Part shown: piece after piece, positions 59,701 through 64,000 of the stretch
Position numbering within the stretch: position 1 is the stretch's first letter
How the letters are laid out: each line of letters opens with the position of its first letter
Origin: Liolophura sinensis
Lineage: Eukaryota; Mollusca; Polyplacophora; Chitonida; Chitonidae
Direction of reading: 5' to 3'
DNA length: 64,000 bases
Assembly (NCBI RefSeq): GCF_032854445.1
Contig: NC_088295.1
Location: forward strand, 46,797,385 to 46,861,384
The notes under the pieces: generated by a model
The model's database searches: none
What the model saw: the letters and a program-made list of their open reading frames with translations, nothing else
What the model was told of the DNA's origin: nothing
Position numbers and translations under genes: made by a program

Positions 59701-59853
59701 AACTATTACCGATGATGAAAATGGTAAGGAAATTCTGTTGCCCTGCAGTGACCTGTATCTAACAAGATTGTTAGACTGTAAACATTGCCGCGGGGAGAGA
59801 AATGATCGTGAATGTCTCACAACAACAGTCGCACACCCGGCGAGTGTTGCCAT
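38479..59853 (-). CDS. ABCB7: ABCB7/Atm1-type mitochondrial ABC half-transporter, complete 15-exon gene
   Basis: Fifteen coding exons, each with GT-AG borders and matching phases, sum to 2151 bp (716 residues plus stop). Exons in order: 59853-59710, 58436-58341, 56144-55947, 55086-54957, 53770-53584, 50011-49930, 49348-49260, 48624-48537, 46821-46647, 44562-44405, 43439-43276, 42168-42039, 41243-41069, 40355-40252, 38709-38479. Residues 1-80 are rich in Arg/Ser and lack acids near the start, as expected of a mitochondrial presequence. The six-helix transmembrane domain follows (about 130-420), with the ABCB7 hallmark NKADNDAGN at 317-325. The nucleotide-binding domain has Walker A GGSGSGKS (499-506), Q-loop Gln547, signature LSGGEKQ (604-610), Walker B IIVYDE (624-629), D-loop SSLD (632-635) and H-loop His660. 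Family knowledge: a homodimeric inner-membrane exporter of a glutathione-linked sulfur/iron-sulfur precursor for cytosolic Fe-S assembly. The protein ends NEQIS and lacks the longer Cys-containing tail I recall for vertebrate ABCB7. Confidence 0.97.
38860..38970 (-). mobile_element. SINE fragment in ABCB7 intron 14
   Basis: Tail and 3' body, GATTGATGTTTTACGGCG to GCAGAGCCAGGGGGAAACC, then it stops at unrelated sequence. Confidence 0.85.
39715..40225 (+). repeat. Four tRNA-like units in tandem, ABCB7 intron 14
   Basis: Units at about 39718, 39893, 39984 and 40137 each carry an A-box-like TTCAGTTCGTAGAGTGC and a B-box-like GAGTTCAAATCC. The middle two are most alike (GGTGGAGATCAGAGTTCAA in both). 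They do not fold as full tRNAs and are probably heads of another SINE family. Confidence 0.65.
40252..40355 (-). CDS. ABCB7: ABCB7 exon 14 (signature, Walker B, D-loop)
   Basis: Encodes [30 protein letters not shown] and TITEQ. All catalytic residues, including Glu629 after Walker B, are present, so the ATPase should be active. Donor GTCAGG. A complete SINE starts only about 30 bp upstream of the acceptor. Confidence 0.97.
40387..40655 (-). mobile_element. Full-length tRNA-derived SINE in ABCB7 intron 13
   Basis: Complete element, minus orientation, with A/B boxes at the right end and an AAATAAAT-type tail at the left. A perfect 11-bp target-site duplication TATAAATAATG lies at 40376-40386 and 40656-40666. 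It ends close to the acceptor of exon 14, so it may weaken or extend that exon's polypyrimidine tract. Confidence 0.93.
40846..40925 (+). mobile_element. SINE tail fragment in ABCB7 intron 13
   Basis: TGAAATATTCTTGAATATG and a long AATAAATA tail mark the 3' end of a plus-oriented, 5'-truncated copy. Confidence 0.8.
41069..41243 (-). CDS. ABCB7: ABCB7 exon 13
   Basis: Begins [20 protein letters not shown], ends GERGLKLSG with the signature motif split by a phase-1 intron. Acceptor CTGCAG, donor GTAAGC. Confidence 0.97.
42039..42168 (-). CDS. ABCB7: ABCB7 exon 12 (Walker A end to Q-loop)
   Basis: Completes Walker A with KST, then [20 protein letters not shown], ending at GVVPQ whose Gln547 is the Q-loop residue. 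Acceptor TTTTGCAG, donor GTGAGC. Confidence 0.97.
43028..43185 (+). mobile_element. 5'-truncated SINE in ABCB7 intron 11 with target-site duplication
   Basis: Starts inside the body (TCCGGCCGTACATGGGAAGG) and lacks the tRNA head, yet carries a perfect 11-bp duplication AAATGTATACT at 43017-43027 and 43186-43196. Truncation therefore happened during insertion, as with LINE-driven priming. Confidence 0.9.
43276..43439 (-). CDS. ABCB7: ABCB7 exon 11 (start of ATPase domain, Walker A)
   Basis: Residues 450-504: aromatic A-loop strand [13 protein letters not shown], then [12 protein letters not shown], the first part of Walker A, split at a phase-2 intron. Acceptor TTTGTTTCAG, donor GTAGGT. Confidence 0.97.
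43524..43601. repeat. (TA)n microsatellite, ABCB7 intron 10
   Basis: Long TA run with a single GTA interruption, close to the donor of exon 10's neighbour exon 11. Confidence 0.95.
43665..43795 (-). mobile_element. SINE fragment in ABCB7 intron 10
   Basis: Tail and 3' body, diverged (TTTCACGCTGCACCCAAG, GGCAGGCAGCATTGTGATGG). Lies just right of a long TA run. Confidence 0.75.
44405..44562 (-). CDS. ABCB7: ABCB7 exon 10 (authentic copy)
   Basis: Encodes [20 protein letters not shown] then [20 protein letters not shown], helix 6 and the linker to the ATPase domain. Acceptor CTTCACCCACAG, donor GTAGGT. Only this copy continues past FQL into SLPLNFLG. Its first 52 bp and its acceptor are repeated 15 more times upstream within intron 9. 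Confidence 0.97.
44511..46370 (-). repeat. 100-bp tandem array derived from ABCB7 exon 10 and its splice acceptor
   Basis: A unit of exactly 100 bp recurs at 44521, 44621 and every 100 bp to 45721, then at about 46088, 46188 and 46288 after a SINE insertion: 16 units including the authentic exon end. Read on the minus strand, each unit has a polypyrimidine/acceptor stretch CTTCACCCACAG, then 52 bp identical or nearly so to the start of exon 10, then flanking DNA in place of the rest of the exon. The central copies differ by only a few substitutions, while the outermost one is clearly decayed. The copies lack exon 10's donor site. If included in mRNA they read [20 protein letters not shown] and then hit a stop, so they act at most as decoy or terminal exons. 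Confidence 0.95.
45805..46057 (-). mobile_element. Young full-length tRNA-derived SINE inside the exon-10 array
   Basis: On the minus strand it runs from a tRNA-like head (GGGGCC, A box TGGCTCAGTCGGTTAGCGC, B box GAGTTCAAGAC) through the body to a pure A tail of about 20 bases. A 12-bp target-site duplication ACATTGTCAGTT flanks it at 45793-45804 and 46058-46069. It interrupts one repeat unit, so it landed after the array had formed. The uninterrupted tail suggests recent insertion. Confidence 0.93.
46556..46624 (-). repeat. tRNA-like fragment, ABCB7 intron 9
   Basis: Minus strand: TGGCATAGTGGTTAAAGCAT (A box) and GGGATCAAACCC (B box) with a plausible anticodon arm. Probably another SINE head; it lies directly after the exon-9 donor. 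Confidence 0.55.
46647..46821 (-). CDS. ABCB7: ABCB7 exon 9
   Basis: Encodes [20 protein letters not shown], then [22 protein letters not shown] as coupling helix plus membrane helix 5, ending GIMA with one extra base. Acceptor AACATTAAG, donor GTAGGA. The following intron carries the exon-derived tandem array. Confidence 0.96.
48537..48624 (-). CDS. ABCB7: ABCB7 exon 8 (NKADNDAGN motif)
   Basis: 88 bp encoding [20 protein letters not shown] and INFETVK. The NKADNDAGN block lines the substrate cavity in Atm1/ABCB7 structures. Donor GTAAGG, phase 2 to 0. Confidence 0.97.
48738..48862 (-). mobile_element. SINE fragment in ABCB7 intron 7
   Basis: Tail plus body: TTTATTTGACTGGTGTTTTG through ACCCACGACAATCCGCAGG. 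No head. Confidence 0.85.
49260..49348 (-). CDS. ABCB7: ABCB7 exon 7
   Basis: 89 bp encoding [20 protein letters not shown] to TQW, the next hydrophobic helix. Acceptor TTGACAG, donor GTGAGT, phase 0 to 2. Confidence 0.95.
49930..50011 (-). CDS. ABCB7: ABCB7 exon 6
   Basis: 82 bp encoding [20 protein letters not shown] and the rest of a transmembrane helix, ending SGIL. Acceptor TTGTTACAG, donor GTAAGC, phase 2 to 0. Confidence 0.96.
50760..50942. repeat. 46-bp minisatellite, four copies, ABCB7 intron 5
   Basis: Exact 46-bp spacing of AGTCCATGTGCAC (50791, 50837, 50883, 50929) with GTACCTAGTACCACC between. Confidence 0.9.
52692..52805. mobile_element. Foldback MITE-like element, ABCB7 intron 5
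   Basis: Left arm AGTGACTG to GTTGATTATAACTACCA and right arm TGGTAGTTGCAATCAAC to GCAATCACT are imperfect inverses around an AACATGTTAAAAACATGT core. Confidence 0.7.
52817..53032 (-). mobile_element. SINE with internal deletion, ABCB7 intron 5
   Basis: Has tail and tRNA-like head (CTTGAACTCACAACG, CACCTCAGCCACACAAGC), but the middle from the tail signature to the GGTGAAACCCAC body motif is missing. Confidence 0.8.
53584..53770 (-). CDS. ABCB7: ABCB7 exon 5
   Basis: Encodes the matrix coupling segment with [38 protein letters not shown] and [10 protein letters not shown]. These are very highly conserved across Atm1/ABCB7 and include the arginines implicated in glutathione binding in the family. 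Donor GTAAGC, phase 2. Confidence 0.97.
54119..54712. mobile_element. TIR element, copy 1, ABCB7 intron 4 (split by a SINE)
   Basis: Left GATACATGAAAAGGTACTA and right TTTCATGTATCCTTTAACC are inverses at the GGATACATGAAA core. Inside, ACAGGACCAGCTTCCTG and ACAGCTATCACCGTTGATG are shared with copy 2. Confidence 0.72.
54150..54421 (+). mobile_element. Full-length tRNA-derived SINE in ABCB7 intron 4
   Basis: Complete element beginning GGGGACCTCCGTGGCTCAG, ending in ATAAATAAAATGAATAAAT. Flanked by AAAATAA at 54143-54149 and again near 54427. It is nested inside a terminal-inverted-repeat element spanning 54119-54712. Confidence 0.9.
54957..55086 (-). CDS. ABCB7: ABCB7 exon 4
   Basis: Begins [18 protein letters not shown] (start of the membrane domain) and ends ALVIG plus one base. 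Donor GTAAGC, phase 1. Contains the beginning of the second helix. Confidence 0.95.
55530..55797 (+). mobile_element. Second SINE family, copy without head, ABCB7 intron 3
   Basis: Body from GGTCACGCCTAAGACC to GTACGACATTAAACCCC and CTCTCACTCACTC. Clearly homologous to the copy at 57722 but with small indels. Confidence 0.85.
55947..56144 (-). CDS. ABCB7: ABCB7 exon 3
   Basis: Residues 81-146, including [14 protein letters not shown], an ABCB7 hallmark just before the first transmembrane helix. Acceptor TTTCAG, donor GTGGGC, phase 0 at both ends. Confidence 0.93.
56170..56533. mobile_element. TIR element, copy 2, ABCB7 intron 2
   Basis: Left AAAGGATACATGAAAAGGTA, right GTTTCATGTACCTTTTCAAT. 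Internal TTGGGACCAGCTTAGCG and ACAGCTGTCACCATTGACAT align with copy 1. It begins about 25 bp upstream of exon 3's acceptor. Confidence 0.72.
56636..56719. repeat. (TA)n microsatellite, ABCB7 intron 2
   Basis: Compound TA run broken by AATATAT and ATCTATAT; can fold into a hairpin. Confidence 0.95.
56846..57225. repeat. Degenerate minisatellite of about 30 bp, ABCB7 intron 2
   Basis: Recurring CCAAAGGACACCTCCTGTAT followed by ACTTTTTTA, roughly eleven times with variable spacing. Confidence 0.8.
57722..58078 (+). mobile_element. Second SINE family, full-length copy, ABCB7 intron 2
   Basis: A different tRNA head (AATAGCACAGTCGGTAGAGC as A box, GGTCAATCC as B box), a body with AAGACCTTAAAAGAGG, CATGAAGGGGACAG and GTGAAGCAGCACTAG, and the tail GACATTAAACCCCAAGCAC followed by ACTCACTC repeats. 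About 355 bp, longer than the first family. Confidence 0.88.
58341..58436 (-). CDS. ABCB7: ABCB7 exon 2
   Basis: 32 codons in phase 0 on both sides, acceptor TTTTGCAG and donor GTTAGT. Encodes the presequence-to-mature linker ending SGFQLFKK. Weakly conserved; supported by phase and position, and by resemblance to the human segment before the Trp-rich motif. Confidence 0.8.
58455..58555 (-). mobile_element. SINE fragment in ABCB7 intron 1
   Basis: Tail signature TTTGATTGGTGTTTCACG with CTGAAGAATATTCC, 3' end only. It begins within 20 bp upstream of exon 2's acceptor. Confidence 0.8.
58680..58800 (-). mobile_element. SINE fragment with short internal duplication, ABCB7 intron 1
   Basis: Tail and 3' body, in which TTTCACTTCTACNATGGTGG plus GCCAGCA occurs twice in tandem. 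Confidence 0.75.
59172..59258 (-). mobile_element. SINE tail fragment in ABCB7 intron 1
   Basis: TTTATTGATTGGTGTTTCAC, ACTCAAGAATATCTCACTT, GGCGGCCAGCATTATGG, then unrelated sequence. Confidence 0.85.
59710..59853 (-). CDS. ABCB7: ABCB7 exon 1 (start codon, mitochondrial presequence)
   Basis: Encodes residues 1-48, beginning [21 protein letters not shown] at 59853-59851 has a purine at -3 and G at +4 and is the first in-frame ATG: an in-frame TGA lies at 59889-59887. The donor GTAATA follows TCATCG in phase 0. The stretch is basic, Ser-rich and non-acidic, typical of mitochondrial import signals. Confidence 0.88.
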
Positions 59854-60202
59854 CTTTCCTGCCTGACCTCTAACCCGGATGCGCAATCATTGCATTTAAC
59901 CTCTTCACCCCGAGGAAATAGAAATCAGTCCACGTCCATTTTTGTCATAGCGGGATCAACACGTCCACACGATGTAAACAAAAAAATACCGACCCTTTCA
60001 GCGTTTTTGTGATATGAATAAAAGTGTAATAGACATTTGACAACATAAATAACGAATGGCGGTTCGTTGGGCGAACTATTTTGTTTCACGGGCTCTTGTG
60101 AAATCGGCTTGAGCGACTGAGAGGCAACAACGTGGTTCTCCACAGAAGAAAGCAGCTGGGCTGGATGGTGAGAAGCACGTTTTGTGTGCGGTCGTGGAAA
60201 AA
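59854..60202. promoter_or_regulatory. Probable bidirectional ABCB7/UPRT promoter
   Basis: 349 bp separate the two divergent start codons, so both promoters and 5' leaders must lie here unless there are further upstream non-coding exons. The stretch is CG-richer than its surroundings. It contains an ETS-like CCGGAT next to TGCGCA (about 59876-59885), resembling an NRF-1 half-site; both are common in nuclear genes for mitochondrial proteins. No TATA box is evident. Transcription starts cannot be placed. Confidence 0.6.
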
Positions 60203-60330
60203 ATGGAACCAGATTTAATCCAGACTTCACATTTGCCTCCAAATTTCAATGAAGATTTGAATAGCACTCGCTTAAAAAGGCTGAAGCTTACGGACAGTTT
60301 GAGAGAGTTACAAACTGTGCTCAGAGATAA
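60203..60330 (+). CDS. UPRT: UPRT-like gene, exon 1
   Basis: ATG at 60203 opens MEPDLIQTSHLPPNFNEDLN, followed by LKRLKLTDSLRELQTVLRDK, and the exon ends AGAGATAA before donor GTGAGT (phase 2). The RELQTVLRDK stretch matches the conserved start of metazoan UPRT homologues (RELQTIIRDK in human, from memory). The leader is shorter than in the human protein. Family role: related to uracil phosphoribosyltransferase, which makes UMP from uracil and PRPP; whether animal forms are active is debated. Transcribed divergently from ABCB7, with start codons 349 bp apart. An upstream ATG at 60165 opens a short out-of-frame reading frame overlapping this start. Confidence 0.85.
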
Positions 60331-60894
60331 GTGAGTTTTGAAAGCGCGGGTTGACTTTTTATCTGCATTCACTGTTTCTGTACACAGGGGTACACTGACC
60401 ATACAGTTCGCATGTCTGTCACGTATAAAACGTGTCTTCTGCGTGTCGCTCTTCCGCTATTAAACGCTACTGCGTTTTCATTCTGTCTCACGACTGATAA
60501 TTCTTTACTGCGATAAATAAGGACTTCAGTATTATTTCATGACTATCATCAGATTCAGAGGTTGATGTGAAGACAATAGACAGCTGATAGCTCAGTTTAG
60601 AACTACATTAAATGATCCGACCTCGTAAAGGAAAATGGGGTATTGCTGTAGCTTTTGGTTGTGGGATGCATGTTTATGAACTGATGCTTCAGTGCACATA
60701 TGATTTGGGCAACGGCACCTCAGCTATTGAATTAAGGATGCACAGATATTTGTATCACGCTGGATTGGTCTACACATGTAAAAGGCAGCCATGTTCATAT
60801 TGTACACGGGCCATGGATCAAAGAAAATATATTGTGAACGACAACTATAAATTTGATAGCAATATTTAAAGTAAAAGAAAGATAAAATTATAAA

Positions 60895-61275
60895 ATTTTA
60901 CTTAAAAATATTTTCATTTTTTTTTTCACATTTTATGAGAGTGTTAAAAGGCATTCAAATATTTGAATACTATGGTGGGTTTTATGAGCCATATTGATAG
61001 TATCTAGGAACCCTGATGACACATCACCCTTTTTGATGTTCACCAGAAGGAAGGTACTTTTGGGAACATTATGTCAGTAATCTTTCACTGATGGGTTAAA
61101 AGAGTATTCAAATATTCAGTGTCGTGATTGAAGTTGGATAAACTTCCTGTGACGTCAGAGTTCCTAACCTCTGATTGTATTGTCCATGAAGCCTACCTTA
61201 GAAGTCAAATATTTAAGTGCCTTTAACTCTTTTCAAAAAAAAGCTAAAAAAATAAATGAAAGTATATTTATGCAT
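60895..61275 (+). mobile_element. Foldback element with long inverted ends, UPRT intron 1
   Basis: Starts AAAAATATTTTCATTTTTTT and GTTAAAAGGCATTCAAATAT; ends with the inverse, TTAAGTGCCTTTAACTC then AATAAATGAAAGTATATTT. Inside are AGTATCTAGGAACCCTGATG and GTGACGTCAGAGTTCC. Same family as the copy at 36140. Confidence 0.75.
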
Positions 61276-62079
61276 ATTTTTAAGTGGTCTACTTAGTGAT
61301 GCCTACTTCTATTTTCAACGGTCGTTTCTTTTATGTGACTGCAATTTATAACATTTTAAATAATTAACCATTAGTATGTGTTTAAATCATTAACTTGTTA
61401 CATTTAGACATCAGTCTAGGGGGATGTTGCAATTTTTTTTTTTTACTTAACTTTTTTGGTCTAGGAGAGCTCATGAATCAGTCCATTTCCCACAGGGAGG
61501 TGGGGGAGGGTAATCTAAGGAGTCAGAAATGGACCTCTACTGAGTATAGTTTGAGGTTCATTCAAGGTTGAATTAGGTGGGTCTTTGAAAACAGTAGTCG
61601 AGTGTATGAGGACCATGAGTTAAGGTTTTTTTTTTTGTAGCAGTTAATACATTATTCACAAATTTATTTACACTAAGAGGACTTATAGTGTGTGTGTGAA
61701 GATTCATTAATGGTTTTGAAGCACATTGAAGTGTTTTAATTAGGTATAACCTGTTAAACCACAATAACCCTCTGTAAATCACCTGCACAGTGAGAAATTG
61801 GGCAAAGTTAAAAGGATAGAAAATCAACAAATGGCTAGTCCTGCCAATGGAGATACTGTAGAAGCCTGTAGATAGCCACAGCCTATGTCATGCTTGAATA
61901 AATGTACAATATACCTCATCTTCAGCTTAATATAGGCTTAGACTGGACCAGTCGGACTTTGCCTACTAGTATCTCTCAATCAGCAATTGTAGGGTTTTCT
62001 ATCTGGTGTCTTCGGCACAGTACTTCAGTTATGGCAGCCCTTGGCACCATGGGCTCGCCCTGCCACAAAAACTGAAGAC

Positions 62080-62160
62080 AGTTTATGTACACATGCCTGA
62101 TAACACCTGTTGTCATATGACTGAAAAATTGTGAAGCTTGTTGTAAAACCCCAGTGATAC
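62080..62160 (+). mobile_element. Second SINE family, short tail relic, UPRT intron 1
   Basis: GTCATATGACTGAAAAATTG followed by TTGTAAAACCCCAGTG resembles the family's 3' end. Confidence 0.6.
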
Positions 62161-62497
62161 ATGTGTACATACATACCAACGAGGAATGATTCTGTGTCCT
62201 TTTAAGACAAATACACAAAATGCTTTAAAGCGTCCGTTGTTTTCATTGGTTTTCCTTTACATTTAAAATTTCTTATTGTTTAGATAAATGTCAAAAAAGA
62301 TTTCCCTCAAATCCCTTTATGATCACTTCTGATAACTTAAAAATCTCTTCAGAAACATACCACCACCCTCCCCCCATCATATGTTTTCAACAGCTGGTGG
62401 CAGGTTGTGTAACCAACTTGGTGAACAAAAGTTGATCAATTGGAGAATTTTGCCATAGATCAAATGCTTTTATGATTGAATGCTATTTTTTGCTGGC

Positions 62498-62592
62498 CCG
62501 GTTTCCACCCACCATAATGCTGGCCGCCGTTGTATAAGTGAAATATTCTTGAGTACGGCATAAAATACCAATCAAATAAAATAAATAAATAT
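62498..62592 (+). mobile_element. SINE fragment in UPRT intron 1
   Basis: Plus-oriented 3' part, GGTTTCCACCCACCATAATG to AAATAAAATAAATA, about 75 bp before UPRT exon 2. Confidence 0.88.
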
Positions 62593-62667
62593 TTTTTGCT
62601 GCCAGTCTGATGTGTATATTTATACTAATATCCCTGAAGTCAGTCAATATTTTTGTTTCCATTCCAG

Positions 62668-62710
62668 ATCCACCAGTAGGAGTGACTTCATATTCCATGC
62701 AGACAGATTG
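62668..62710 (+). CDS. UPRT: UPRT-like gene, exon 2 (gene continues beyond the window)
   Basis: 43 bp between acceptor TTTCCATTCCAG and donor GTAATG. Joined to exon 1 (AA plus A) it reads KSTSRSDFIFHADRL, matching human RDKTASRGDFMFSADRL closely in pattern. It ends in phase 0, where human continues IRLVVEEGL. No further exon is recognisable before 64000, so the catalytic domain lies outside. The gene is partial only because the window ends. Confidence 0.85.
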
Positions 62711-64000
62711 GTAATGGCTTTTAAGTGTGTCTTTGTCTTTCAAAATCCGAGTTTGCATAACACTTACAGCACACATCTCTCGACAGCAGTTACAGTTCTG
62801 TTTTAAATTCTAATACAGGTAATAAATGGCACCTGTCATACATAAATTCAGATCAGCTTGCTACAAGGAGATGCTCATGATCTAGAAGAAATAATGTTGA
62901 AAGCAAGAAGGGAACAAAACAACAACTGGAAGATTGTAGGATTTTAAACACCGAAATTCACTTCTTACCTACATGTGTATGTGAGCATAATACTGTCTGG
63001 TATTGCTGATTTAGTTTGTCATTAAAGTACAAGACTACCTGGATAAAACATATTTCAGTTGAAAGTAGGATACTAAAAGTATCATACTTCATTATTTTAA
63101 TTAGATTTTACTGAGTAACATGTAGAACAAAATGACAATGCTGCACAAATGGCTGGTGCGAGTCGAGGGAGCCATCTTGAGAATTTTATCCAATCAAACA
63201 CATTGCTATCTGCGTGGCCTAAGCTGTGACGTAGCATTTGCCCATTCAGTTCATAAGTGACATATGATAAGAGAATTACTGCAGAAGACATTTAGAGAAC
63301 GTTTATAACAATTTAGTTACCTGTAGCAGAAGGGCCATTTCAGTGTTGTGGGGCAGGTCTGTATCATTTAGACCACCACAAAGGTAAAATTGATTTACAA
63401 GCCATGTAATATTCAACTGCTATATCACAAATTATGTCGGACAGTAGCATACCATCTCAGACCAAGCTGCATTCATCTCCCCAAATACACTTTTTGTCAT
63501 TCATTTTTGTGTTTAGTCAGCAGTTTCTAAATAACAAATATCAGGGTCAGTGCAAAATTCTTGAGGGACTCCGAAGGTTTATGGGAATGAGATGACGGCA
63601 TATCAGCTTAACAAGGCTTAAAATTAATTTTTATCTTAGGATATAATTTGTTTTTTTCTGAATTTATTACAACTGGAGAATTCAAAGTTTGTCCTTAAGT
63701 TATGACCTGAACCAGGAATACCCCGGCCATGCATCTGCAGTGAGGCTATTTAAACAGGGTCACCAATGTTCCTTGTAAATGATATAGTAGGCCTGCTGTA
63801 TCAACAGTTCACGCAATGGAAGAAATATTCTTCCAGTAGGTCCAATTATCACTTGGGCCTTCATCGCCGTAGTCCGTAATTTTAGATGTAGGCTACTGCT
63901 TAAACTATTATTCAGAGAATACCTTTGACGTTACAGAGCTAGAGTAAACGTGTCACCTTAATCATGATAATGCAGACATGCTGAAGCTTTGTCAAGACAA
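62711..64000 (+). other. UPRT intron 2, 5' part
   Basis: Begins GTAATG and runs off the window. No exon with UPRT-like catalytic sequence found. Confidence 0.7.

Larger units (their letters stand above)
60331..62667 (+). other. UPRT intron 1
   Basis: GT-AG intron of 2337 bp. Holds the foldback element, a tail relic of the second SINE family and a fragment of the first. No other exon seen. Confidence 0.8.

Noticed and set aside
1-64000. CRISPR arrays or bacterial operons
   Set aside because: Tandem repeats have no spacer structure, and the gene architecture is eukaryotic throughout.

Overview
The window looks like nuclear DNA of a marine invertebrate, most likely a lophotrochozoan such as a mollusc or brachiopod. 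Genes are split by GT-AG introns, intergenic DNA is AT-rich and full of minisatellites, and at least 25 copies of a tRNA-headed SINE with an (AATA)n or poly(A) tail are scattered on both strands. No prokaryotic gene organisation, CRISPR array or operon is visible. The species cannot be fixed from the sequence alone.

The one fully resolved gene is on the minus strand at 59853-38479. Its 15 coding exons join with consistent phases into a 716-residue ABCB7/Atm1-type mitochondrial ABC half-transporter. Upstream of it, divergently transcribed, lies the 5' end of a UPRT-like uracil phosphoribosyltransferase homologue (60203 onward; two coding exons seen, the rest beyond the window). Their start codons are 349 bp apart, so the pair probably shares one bidirectional promoter. 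From memory, human ABCB7 and UPRT are also neighbours in a divergent arrangement at Xq13.3.

Positions 1-38000 are gene-poor. They hold a tRNA-Lys(CUU) at 34084-34156, a possible first exon on the minus strand at 21096-21274 with a TCTCGCGAGA promoter motif upstream, and isolated exon-like segments on the plus strand (1401, 14411, 25943, 30071, 31151, 31790) whose protein family I cannot name. The rest is tandem repeats: a 77-bp dimeric array (about 4.5-5.95 kb), a 25-bp array (6.1-6.93 kb), a 34-bp array (10.7 kb), weaker minisatellites, SINE pieces and terminal-inverted-repeat elements.

The most unusual structure is in ABCB7 intron 9 (44563-46646). The first 52 bp of exon 10, its splice acceptor and 48 bp of flanking DNA have been amplified into a 100-bp tandem array of 16 units including the authentic one. 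The array leaves 15 near-identical decoy acceptors upstream of the real exon, and a young SINE with perfect target-site duplications has since inserted into it. A second notable locus is 32.4-34.2 kb, a partial local duplication containing the tRNA-Lys, a half-tRNA copy, a SINE with perfect target-site duplications, and an orphan CCAAT-plus-TATA promoter-like block.
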